Below are positions 13,262 to 23,926 of a stretch of DNA of 64,000 nt, piece by piece. Both the position numbers and the translations under genes were made by a program. The notes under the pieces were generated by a model. The model was given only the letters and a program-made list of their open reading frames with translations. It did not search any database and had not been told where the DNA came from. Numbering within the stretch: the first letter of the stretch is position 1; each line of letters opens with the position of its first letter. This stretch comes from Tupaia tana (Eukaryota; Chordata; Mammalia; Scandentia; Tupaiidae): assembly GCA_026018925.1 (NCBI GenBank), contig JAKSZU010000018.1, forward strand, positions 6,294,920 to 6,358,919, in the 5' to 3' direction.

Positions 13262-13465
13262 GTAAGGTTAAGAGTATGGGCTCTGTGGTCAGAAGGCCTG
13301 GGTTTAAATCTCAGCCTGGTGTGTGACCCTGGATAAGTTACTACATGTCTCTGTGCCTCAGTTTCCCTTATCTGGGAACAGGAGTGACTTTGTAGGGCCA
13401 TCAACATGGATTAAATGAGCTATCTCAGAGGAAGTGCTCAAACAGTGCTTGACACATAGAAACAC
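13262..13465 (+). mobile_element. MIR SINE
   Basis: GGGCTCTGTGGTCAGAAGGC, GTGCCTCAGTTTCCC and ATTAAATGAGCTATCTCAG follow the MIR order. Confidence 0.8.
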
Positions 13466-13678
13466 TTCGTGTAAGCCACCACTCAGATTTCTAAGTCCAG
13501 CTGCCTTAAAGGAGACAGAAATGCCAGTCTTGTAGGGTGCTCGAATCTCTGCAAGCACTCATGGTTGTAAGCATGTTCTTACTGCTCTCAGGTGGAAATC
13601 AACCTGCAAAACCACTTGCCCAGGGACATACTGATAAGCAGTGAATTTTTCTTCCAGGGTGAAAAAAACAGAAGAGGT

Positions 13679-13948
13679 GGGCCAGCAGGTGGTGTAATGG
13701 TTGCATTGCTGGACTCCCACGTAGTTGACAGTGATGCGAGTCCTGGACCCAGCAGCTTAAAACTCACGCTGGGAGTGTGTGCATACATGCCCAAAATCCT
13801 GAGAGGAGAATAGAGAAGTAGGGATTGCAGTGGAGCTATCCCCCATGGGGGCTGATTTCTTGCTTTCTATTTCTCTGTCTCTATCTCTCTGGTGAGTTCA
13901 TGTGTCCTATAGTAAAATATAATAATAATAATAATAATAATAATAAAG
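13679..13948 (+). mobile_element. tRNA-derived SINE
   Basis: Full-length copy with an (ATA)n tail; TSD GAAGAGGT near 13671 and 13949. Confidence 0.85.
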
Positions 13949-14518
13949 GAAGAGGTAGCTAAACCCTAGCAAATCCAATCCTTTTGCCTTCAAAATGTAC
14001 ATGCTTTGATTCAGGATGGGGCCATTGCATACAGTGTAGGACTAAGCAATAGCATAAGAATTTAAAATAATACACAGGCTCACATACTGGAAAGAACCCA
14101 CACTACTTAAGAGCTTTACAATCTTGGAAAGCCTCATTCACTGTGTCTGTAAAGTGTGGCTAATCATCACAACTCCACAGGGTCGTGACGAAGGCTTAGA
14201 GAACAGGTGAAGGTGATCAGCAGGGTACTTGGCACACGGTGGGGCCTCAGTAAATGGCAACTGCCGTTGCATATGCTATATAATTGCCACATACCATAGA
14301 TGATGGTCTAACAATTGCTTTGAACATAGTTTATGTACTTTCCCAAATGGAACACACACCAAGCCACCTACCCGGGGACCTACTGTGTGTTCTCAGGTCA
14401 CACACAGTCCAAAAGGGCAGACAAGGGAGGTCAGGGCTCAGCCAGTTCTCAAGTCTCACCACCAGGAAGGGAAAGGTCAAGTTCACTCACCCAACAGCCC
14501 AGTCCCCACTCGGCCTTA

Positions 14519-14632
<114 letters not shown>

Positions 14633-14879
14633 TCAGGAAAAACGAGAAGGAAAAGGTCAGGCTGGCGGCCAGGGCAGAGGGATGCATCTGCATTCCCTGG
14701 CACCTTTTGGTGCTTTTCATTAGGGCTCCGGAGGCTTCAGCCGGGGTTGCAGCGCCATCTGCTGGCAAGGGCCTGGCATTGCAAAGTCACCAAGGAGTGG
14801 GGACAGAGGCTGGCCTAGTTAGAGTGGCCTGAGAGTGACTCAACATTGTCAATTCCCTCAGCAAAGAAAGAATATGCCT

Positions 14880-15126
14880 TTTTTTTAATTGCCAGAGGCA
14901 CATGCATTCATCGGGGGGAGAAATAAAGCATCCTCTATGGGGCATGGTCACAACACAATCCTTTTTCCTCCGTTTCCCCTTCAGCTCAGAACCTTGGGCA
15001 TGCGTGCACGTACACACACATGCCTGGCATGTTTTTCAAGCCATGGGGTCCAGATTCAAACCACGGCCACCCATAGGCTCTGGCTCCCTGTGCACAGGCT
15101 TAGCTGTTGTGCAGTGGGGCTGGCCA
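14880..15126 (-). mobile_element. tRNA-derived SINE, inverted and old
   Basis: Starts at a T run, then CATGCCTGGCATGTTTTTCAA and the tRNA-like end; same type as 3892-4128. Confidence 0.72.
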
Positions 15127-15621
15127 GGAACACGCCTTTCAGATTGTCATAACCACACCTCGCAAGTCCTCAGTGCCTGGGACCAACACCCTCCCAGAAG
15201 TTCAAGGGCAACGCGGTTTCCTGGCCTTCCTGAGGACACCCCCATTATTTTTCCATAGGCCAGTGGTCCCCTAACCAGACTCCTGGAGGACACCGACATT
15301 CTGAAGTTCACCACAGAGTGGTCTCTGTGTCGGCAGGAGTGAGACGGGACTGCCTGGGGTGCAATTTCTCTCGGTGAACTTGCTCTTACGCCCACTGCTC
15401 GGCAAGCTGAGTCTAGGACAAAATGGACAACCACAGAGCAAGCAAGTGTTCGTGGGAAACCTTGGAGATGGGCCTGTTTAGATCAGAGACTTCTGTCTGC
15501 TCCCAGCCTGAGGAAATGGGAACAGGGACGTTACAAGGAATCCAGGAACACTGCTCCTCTGAGCACGGGCCACGGGCTCAGACGCGTGGGCTCAACTCGT
15601 CGCCCTGCCCCGTTCTAGATG

Positions 15622-15662
15622 TACTGGGTCATCAGAAAAGTCGTGACACATTTTTGCACAGA
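15622..15662. mobile_element. MITE family A, one end only
   Basis: ACTGGGTCATCAGAAAAGTC GTGACACATTTTTGCA matches one terminus; the other is missing. Confidence 0.6.
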
Positions 15663-15779
15663 CAGAAGCTAGACGCCTGAGAGTCTCTGAGCTTCCGTTT
15701 CCCCACGTGTGAAATGAGCGTTAGAATTCCACGTACTTGGCAGGGGCGTTGAGACTAAGAAATGAGATATGCGTGTAAT

Positions 15780-15990
15780 GATTAAGAAGGTCCTAGCTCG
15801 CATTCCTCAGTGCTCACTGAGGTCGAAGCCCAGTCCTGGGCCTTTTACCTACATCTCTGCTTTTACCTCACAATGCAAGCAGGCAGGTAGCCATAGCGCT
15901 ACGCCCATTTCACAGACGAGGAAACTGAGGTAGAGAAGTACCTTGCCCAAGATCAACCAGCCTAGAAGTGGCTGAGCCCAGAACAGGATC
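15780..15990 (-). mobile_element. MIR SINE, inverted
   Basis: CCCATTTCACAGACGAGGAA ACTGAGG and CTTGCCCAAGATCA are the inverted MIR core. Confidence 0.7.
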
Positions 15991-16042
15991 AGTGAATGTC
16001 AGTTCTTGCCAGAGTTTTCGGTGTTCACAAAAAGCAACCTGG

Positions 16043-16843
16043 CCCCCGCGAGCCGTGGCCGGGGTCTGCCCCGCGTGCCGTGGCCGGGGTCTGCCCCGCG
16101 TGCCGTGGCCGGGGCTCTGACCCTGCGTGCCGTGGCCGGGGTCTGCCCCGCGAGCCGTGGCCTGGGCCTGCCCCGCGTGCCGTGGCCGGGGCCTGCCCCG
16201 CGAGCCGTGGCCGGGGTCTGCCCCGCGAGCCGGGGCCTGGGCCTGCCCCGCGTGCCGTGGCCGGGCTCTGCCCCGCGAGCCGTGGCATGGGCCTGCCCCG
16301 CGTGCCGTGACCCGGGCTCTGCCCCCGCGTGCCGTGGCCGGGGCCTGCCCCCGCAAGCCGTGGCCGGGGCTCTGACCCTGCGTGCCGTGGCCGGGGTCTA
16401 CCCCGCGTGCCGTGGCCGGGGCCTGCCCCGCGTGCCGTGACCCGGGCTCTGCCCCCGCGTGCCGTGGCCGGGGCTCTGACCCCGCGTGCCGTGGCCGGGG
16501 TCTGCCCCGCGTGCCGTGGCCGGGGTCTGCCCCGCGAGCCGTGGCCGGGCTCTGCCCCGCGAGCCGTGGCCTGGGCCTGCCCCGCGTGCCGTGGCCGGGG
16601 CCTGCCCCCGCGAGCCGTGGCCGGGGCTCTGGCCCGCGTGCCGTGGCCGGGGTCTGCCCCGCGTGCCGTGGCCGGGGTCTGCCCCGCGTGCCGTGGCCGG
16701 GGTCTGCCCCGCGAGCCGTGGCCGGGGTCTGCCCCGCGTGCCGTGGCCGGGGCTCTGACCCGCGTGCCGTGGCCGGGCTCTGCCCCGCGAGCCGTGGCCG
16801 GGGCCTGCCCCGCGAGCCGTGGCCGGGGTCTGCCCCGCGTGCC
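16043..16843. repeat. 25-bp GC-rich VNTR
   Basis: The repeating unit is close to CCCCGCGTGCCGTGGCCGGG plus GTCTG. The main variants are CGAGCC for CGTGCC and expanded 26-28-bp units containing GGCTCTGA. Units with the expansion recur at intervals, suggesting higher-order amplification. CpGs are mostly intact. Open frames run through it on both strands only because the unit lacks stops. Confidence 0.95.
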
Positions 16844-17287
16844 GCATCAGCTGATGGCCGTCTCTGCTTCCCTGAGCCGCATTCCTGAAACTGTGTTCCA
16901 TGGAGATTCACCTACATTTGCGGGGCTGCACGAGACCCACCCTTGGTCCAGCCCTGAGTGGAGTCTACGTTCCCTATTGTTGGGAACTTTATGATCTGAT
17001 AATTGGAGGGAAAAAAAAAATCATGTTTATCATAAAAAATAATTAGAATAATAATAATAATGATTGGGGGAAACATAGGAAAGATATTGAATGTTGAAGT
17101 GGGGAGATTAATGTCTCTGTACTGACTGACATGCATGGCATTCCCTTTTGAAAAAGCAATGTAATACACTGTAAAGTTATATGTAATTCAATGTAACAAA
17201 AAAATGGATAATAATAAAAAAAATAAAATAAAAAAATAAAAAAAAATAAAAATAAAAAAATAAAAATGTTGGGGCCAAAAAAAAAAA
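16043..17287 (+). mobile_element. Composite VNTR retrotransposon with TSD (SVA-like architecture)
   Basis: From 16043 to about 16843 lie 31-32 head-to-tail copies of a GC-rich 25-bp unit. A unique segment of roughly 160 bp follows (16844-17005), then AT-rich sequence ending in A-rich tracts (17220-17287). The insertion is bracketed by a perfect 14-bp direct repeat, AAAAAGCAACCTGG, at 16029-16042 and 17288-17301. TSD plus A-tail is the hallmark of L1-driven insertion, so VNTR and tail arrived together. The layout recalls SVA and LAVA in apes, without their Alu-like part. I do not know a named family. Confidence 0.75.
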
Positions 17288-18616
17288 AAAAAGCAACCTG
17301 GGCTCCAGCATCTCTGCTTCCGTCGGACGCTAACCAGAGTCCTGCACTTCCTTCCCTCCCCACCTGCTGTGTTTGCAGCAGGCTCCACCTGTGCATCTGC
17401 TTCAAGGGTAGTCGAGGGCCAGAGCCAGGCTCAAGGCCACAGAAAGCGCAGCTAGTGACCAAGGGCTGGGAGGCGCCACGCAGCGGCTTCTACTCAGAGA
17501 ATGTCGCCAGCGTGAGAGCTGCGACGGGAGCTGTGGTGACCAGCGGGCCGTGGCACAGCCAGTGGGTGAGAGCGCACAGCTCGGAGCCACACTGCCGGGT
17601 CCCGACTCCAGCTCCACGCCGTCAGCTCCGTGCCCTCAGCAAGTATTCAGCTCTGCGTTCCTCAGGTTCCTGACGTGCACACTAGGCACGACGGCGGCTC
17701 GCCCGCAGGGCTGTGAGGAGGACGGAGGAGCTGACTGCCAGATGCTGCCTGTAGCAGCCACTGACGGGTGTGACCTGTTACCCGGATCTTGTCACTGCCC
17801 CCTAAGAGCTGGCCAGAAGGAAAGCATGCAAACAATGACCTCCTGCGGGAGGAAGCTCCCTTTGGCGCTAACCAGAGGAACAAGCACTAGAAATGACCCA
17901 AATGGCCGTGGATGGGGAAAGCTGCGCCAGCACAGTCCCCAGAGTACTCTGCGGCAAGGTTTAAGTTAAAAATTCCATCGATGTATTTTATGTCAATCAT
18001 TCAGCCTAGCAGGGGTGACAGAAATGATGGTAGAGGAGATTAGCAATGGGGGAGACAACCCACAGCCACGCAGCAGAACAAAGGGGAACAAAGCAGCAGG
18101 TGGAGGTGTGGGGTTGGGAACGCGGTTCCGGGGGGCTAACCCCCGGGGGTGGATGGACACCCAGAAACGCACACGGCTACTGCTGGCGATGGACGGGCTC
18201 AGCTGCTCCCCCCTCTTTTCAACGTGCTTTGTGGTAGCGTTCTCCAAACAGGAGTCATTTTACTTGGAGGCAGGCGTCAGGGGCCGCAGCCTGAGAGAAG
18301 GTGGCATACAGAATGCTCTACTTGGCTCACTCGGGAGAGGAAGATTGCTCCTCAGGCTGGGCTAAGTTGCCACAACTTAAAACTTGAGAGGTTTCACCTA
18401 AAACATCCAGATTTCTGGATGCCTTGAGACATTGGAAGACCCGGCCTGCCCTCTGGGACAGCAGCAACCACCTGTACCCGAGATGGGGACGGTCCCTCAG
18501 TTTACCCTGGTCGCCACCCCAAGCCATCTGGCTGACATGAAGCCAAGTGCTAGCTGTCATTTATCACCAAACTGCCCTATTTTGTCATTGGCATGGCCTG
18601 GTTAAGAGACAATAGG

Positions 18617-18804
18617 TGGACCCGGTGGCTTGAAACTCACGCCGGGCCTGTGTGGGTGCGTGTCCAAAATCCTGAAAGGAGACTGGAGGAGAAGGGATTG
18701 TGGCATGGCCATCTCTCCTGGGGGTGATTTCTCGCTTTCTGTCTCTGTCTCTTGGGTGAGCACCTGTGCCCAATAGCAAAAGTCTCTCTTAAAAAAAAAA
18801 AAAA
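18617..18804 (+). mobile_element. tRNA-derived SINE, 5'-truncated
   Basis: Lacks the tRNA head and starts inside the body (GGACCCGGTGGCTT). It still has imperfect TSDs AGACAATAGG/AGACAATGGG (18607 and 18805), so the truncation happened at insertion. Confidence 0.82.
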
Positions 18805-19784
18805 AGACAATGGGTATTTTTTACGCCTTAGGACCAGGCCCACTCATTCCGTTTCCTCTCTGACCTCCGTGGACATTTGGGTGTGCAGCCTCTATTTCAG
18901 GAATTACTTCCCAAAGGGAAAAGAGAGAACAACTGGGGTCCTCAGGACAAACTCCAAGTTTACTGTCCCAGTATGCTAAGTAAGGAGGGAGAGATACGGT
19001 CGACTGGAAGGGACTGATGAGGCCCCTGGTTCATTTGCAAAACCTGCATGTAAGGGAAAAAGGTGACTGTCCTCATTACCAAACATTCTTCACTTGCAGT
19101 AAAAGTTTCTGCTAGAGCTAAGATCCCTCCCTGAATTTTGCACGCAGCTCAATTTGCCCGCAACTTTTCAGGACTTCGTTTCTTGCTGGAAAAGATTTGC
19201 ATTGGCCAAGCGTTGTAAATTAAAAAAAAAAAAAAAAGTCTTAGATTTCAACAGAGGCCACCAGCAGGGTCCCCTTCTAAGTGAAAGTCATGCATTAACT
19301 CTGCCAGCCGGTTCCTCAAACAGCAAATTGGCCATAGTTCTTCCTCCACCGGCTCAAACTAAATTTGAGCTGAAACTAGAGCAAGGAGGAGCTGGGGGCG
19401 AAACGTCAAATCCATCCCTACCTGCATGAAATTACACTAGAGAGCCGGGGTGGGAGTGTGAGATAGCGCTTGCACTGCAAGGAGGTCAGCGAACCAGACG
19501 GAATTTATAAACACCGCGGGCTCAGCGAGCAAAAAACATTTGAAAGACTTTTAATTAGAAGTCATTTGGCCCAAAGGTGGTTCATCAAACTTCAGAATTT
19601 CAGCCAGGCACAGATACATGTGGATGGCATTCCATTAACCTTTTCCCTGAAACTAGATGTCATGGTGTCAATCATCATTCCTTCTCAGAACAAAAAAAAA
19701 GGGGGGGGGGGCCATGTTTTTCAAAACGCTCCCTTGTCCTGTATGACTACACAGAGGGAGGGGTGTGGGTCGGGGTCCGTGTCA

Positions 19785-19985
<201 letters not shown>

Positions 19986-20449
19986 TCACTTATCCTTCGG
20001 TAGAAGTGTTGCGACCTCACAGGGTTTACTGGTAGCTTGCAGGTAGAGATAGTAAAGAGCTCTAAAGAAGTCAGAAACTATACAAATGGCAGGCTCCTAC
20101 CTGGCTGACAGAGCCCCAGGCACACGTTCCCCTGTAGAAGCACAAATCCCGTGAGCTAGTGATGTGCCGGAATGAGCTCGTGCCTCATACTGCCCACCGC
20201 AAGCTCCTCTCCCCCGCTCCACATTGAAAGGCTCTTCAGTAGCTTGAAATCAGCCACCGCGGAGGTATTTACACCATGGAAACTGGCCAATGATACAAAC
20301 CGGAGCTTTCTCCCTCAAAGAGTTATTTAAATATTTACCCTCTTGGTTTTAAAGTTAGTGTCAACTCTATGTTTACAAATGTCTCCAGTCTTGCTGATAA
20401 AAGCTGGTAAGTTTGTCACGTTGACCTCTGTCCCTCTCTTTCGCTTGGC

Positions 20450-20830
20450 TCTAGCCTGTCAGCCTCCTTTCCATTCCTCGTGCCACCTCAGGTCAAACAC
20501 CATCTCCCCCATCCAGTGCCACGTCCTCTTCAAAACTGCCCTGAGCCTTCTTGTCTTCCAGGTTTTGCTCACATTTTCACCCTCGTGAAGTGGCCCTCTA
20601 CGACCACGTCCCCCAGTCTAATGCAGCACCCACCACTTTCCAACCCATCCTGTTTTGTTTCACTGGAATTCCCACTACATGGACATCTCTTCTTTATGTA
20701 ATTATATTTTCTCTACCTCTTTTCTCTAAAACCCAAGTTTCCCAAGGGGAGACTTTCCCATGGTGTTTCTGGTACCTGGTACATGGTCGGAACATAATAA
20801 ATCTCTCTTCAATAAATGAAAGAATCTGTC
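20450..20830 (+). mobile_element. L2 3' fragment
   Basis: Pyrimidine-rich L2 body ending CATGGTCGGAACATAATAAA and TCAATAAATGAA, as L2 3' ends do. Confidence 0.6.
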
Positions 20831-20874
20831 TGAGAGGAATTGAGGCCCAGTAAATCCATCAGGTCTCTCCTTCA

Positions 20875-21170
20875 CTCAGAACCCTTCCATGGCTCAGAGT
20901 AAAAGTGTCCTATAACGGCCGCCAGGCCCTACATGATCCAGCCCTCTGTTACCCCCATTCTGGCTCGCTCAGTCTCACACACTGGCTTTCTATCCGGGCA
21001 GGTTCCCGTCTCAGGACTTCTGTACTTGCTGTCATTCCTTCCTCCAGACAGTGCAGGCTCACTCCTCAGTAAGCCTACCCTTGGAAACTGCAAGCCCTTC
21101 CCCATCTCTCTGAACCCACTGGAGACCCAGTAAGAACTCAATAAAGGTTTGCTGGATGAATAAATGGATA
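20875..21170 (+). mobile_element. L2 3' fragment
   Basis: CCAGGCCCTACATGATCCAG, then AGTAAGAACTCAATAAAGGT TTGCTGGATGAAT; standard L2 features. Confidence 0.75.
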
Positions 21171-21215
21171 AATTGTAACCTCAGACAGGCTATCTCACAA
21201 ATCACGAGGAAGTCA

Positions 21216-21500
<285 letters not shown>

Positions 21501-21835
21501 TCATCCTGAGGGGACTGGGTAAGTAAACAGGGTCCAGCCCTCCTATAGAATACAAGATACAGTTCAAAATGATCGCGATCATGCTCATGTCAACCCCATA
21601 GAGCTTAGAAGATGAAAAGGGCTGATATAGAATATATTACTCTAGGGGATATTCAGAGACTATAGACTAGTGCTTGGCACATTGGAAGTTGTTTGAAAAC
21701 AGATCTGGAGGAATCTGTATTTCAGAAGAAATATTGCTGAACGGCTCAACAACTAGCTCCACTTGTACCCTCCCCTGCCCTCCCCCCTGCAACTACAGGA
21801 CTTGACTTTAGAAACATTCTAGGTGTCTAGAGCAG

Positions 21836-22030
21836 AGGCTGATGAAGTGTGGACCATGGGTCAAATCTGGCCTACCTCTTTTTAATAAGATTGTATTGAA
21901 ACACGACCATCATTCTTTTTCCTATGGTTGTTTTTACACAACAGCAGGGTTGTGTAGCTGCAACAAAGACCCCACAAAGTAAAAGATATACTCTGTGGTC
22001 CTTTACAGAAAATGTTTGCCAATCCCTACT
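21836..22030. mobile_element. hAT-type non-autonomous DNA transposon
   Basis: GGACCATGGGTCAAATCTGG CC, ATTGTATTGAAACACGACCA and CAGAAAATGTTTGCCAATCC are a common mammalian hAT MITE; exact family name not recalled. Confidence 0.6.
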
Positions 22031-22159
22031 CAAGAACTCTGGGACTTGATCCCCAAATCTTGAAATCTTGTGTTCAATGACCAAACTGGTGCAACGATAT
22101 TTTTTTTTTCCAAAAAGAAAACAATTTTTCATCCCTTTCTATTCAAAATAAGAGGATGT

Positions 22160-23285
22160 TATACTCAATAAGTTGTTTTGAGAAAACTAGATATCCACAC
22201 GCAGAAGAATAAGATTAGACCCTTATCTTACAACATATACAAAAATCAACTCAACATGAATTAAAGACTTAAACATAAGACTTGAAGCTATAAAACTACT
22301 AAAAGAAAAGATAGAGAAAAAACTCCATGACATTAGTCTGCAAAATGATCCTTTTTTTGGCCACAACCCCAAAAACACAAGCCACCGAAGTAAAAATAGA
22401 CAAATAGACCTTTATCAAACTAAAAAGCTTCTGCACAGTGAAGGAAATAATCAACATAGTGAAAAAAATAACCTACAGAATGGGAAAAAATATTTGAAAT
22501 CCAAATGTCTAAGGGTTAACGTCCAAACGATATAAGGAACTTAAGCAACTCAATAGAAGGAACAACCCAATTTAACAACAGGCAAAGGGATCTAAGTAGA
22601 CGTGTCTTAGAATATGATATATAAACAGCCAGCAGACATGAAAAAATGTTCAACATCAATAATCATCAGGAAAATGCAAATTAAAACCACAATGGGAGAT
22701 CATCTCACAGCTGTTGTAATGGCTATTATCAAAAAGATAAAAGATACATGTTGGCTAGGATATGGAAAAAAGAGAACCCTAGCACACTGCTGGTGGTACT
22801 GTAAATTAATGCAGCCGTTATGGAAAACAGTATGGCGGTTCCTCAATTACCATATAATCTAGCAATCCTACTTCTGGGTATATACCCAAAGGAAACAAAA
22901 TTAGTATATTGAAGAGGCATCTACACTTCCATGATAATTGAAACATTATTCACAATAGTCAAGACATGGAATCAACCTAAGTGCCTATCAGTGGATGAAC
23001 AGATAAAGAAATTACCATATTCTACACAATAAAATACTAGTAAGATTTAAAAAGTCCTATCATTTGCAACAACACGAATGAACCTGGCGGGCATTATGCT
23101 AAGTGAAATAAGCTAGGCACAGGAAGACAAGTCATGTATTATCTCACTTTCACATAGAATCTAAAAGGAAGGGAACTCAGAAGTGGTTACCAGGGGCTGA
23201 GGGGTTGGGAAGTATTGGAGAGCTATCGGTCAAAGGGCACAAAATTTCACTTAGGCAACAAGAATAAGTCCAAGAGATCTATTTC
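22160..23285 (+). mobile_element. L1 ORF2 3' fragment
   Basis: AT-rich sequence with signature L1 ORF2 C-terminal stretches (CACAATGGGAGATCATCTCA, TACTTCTGGGTATATACCCA, AACCTGGCGGGCATTATGCT). Many stops; old, 5'-truncated, and cut at its 3' end by a young SINE. Confidence 0.88.
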
Positions 23286-23301
23286 TCAATAAGGTCACTG
23301 A

Positions 23302-23578
23302 TGGGAACCAGCAGTTAGCGTAATGGCTATGTCGCTGGACTCCCACGTAGTCGACCGCGGTTCGCGTCCCGGACCCGGTGGCTTAAAACTCACGCCGGGC
23401 GCGTGTGCGTGCGTGCCCAAGATCCCGAGAGGAGAATGGAGGAGAAGGGACTGCGGCGTGACCATCCCCCCTGGGGGGTGATTTCTCGCTTTCTATCTCT
23501 CTGTCTCTCTCTGTCTGTCTGGCGAGCGCACGCGCCCTATAGTGAAAAATCTCTCCAAAAAAAAAGAAAAAAATAAAT
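23302..23578 (+). mobile_element. tRNA-derived SINE (dominant family), young
   Basis: The head has an A-box-like TAGCGTAATGG and a B-box-like GGTTCGCGTCC, followed by a GTGCGTGCGTGCCC block, a CT-rich segment and a tail. It is flanked by a perfect 14-bp duplication AATAAGGTCACTGA (23288-23301 and 23579-23592). Intact CpGs show it is recent. The head resembles a tRNA, but the family's parent tRNA is not certain to me. Confidence 0.9.
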
Positions 23579-23654
23579 AATAAGGTCACTGACGTTAATA
23601 ACAATATATTGCATTCTTGAAAATAGCTTAAGGAGTAGGTTTTAAGGGTTCTAA

Positions 23655-23926
23655 GCACACGGGACCAGCAGTTAGCATAATGGCTATGTTGCTGGACTCC
23701 CATGTAGCAGACCGTGGTTCAAGTCCCGGACCCGGTGGCTTAAACTCATGCCAGGTGCGTGTGCGTGCGTGCCCAGGATCCTGAGAGGAGAATGAAGGAG
23801 AAGGGATTGTGGTATGGCCATCCCCCCGGTGGGTGATTTCTCACTTTCTGTCTCTCTGTCTCTCTCTGTCTTTCTGGCGAGCGCACACACCCTATAGCAA
23901 AAACCTCTCCAAAAAAAAAAAAAAAA
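23655..23926 (+). mobile_element. tRNA-derived SINE (dominant family), young
   Basis: Same structure as the copy 76 bp upstream, with target duplication AAGGGTTCTAA at 23644-23654 and 23927-23937. The two are independent insertions because their TSDs differ. Confidence 0.9.

Noticed and set aside
15910-16994. Long open frames (up to 333 aa) through the 16.0-16.9 kb repeat on both strands
   Set aside because: They exist in several frames at once because the 25-bp unit lacks stops; there is no splice signal, start context or domain.
22614-22862. Possible small protein gene (82 aa)
   Set aside because: It is a remnant frame of the L1 ORF2 fragment.
23306-23380. tRNA gene
   Set aside because: The A and B boxes belong to a SINE head; cloverleaf pairing is poor and the SINE body follows.
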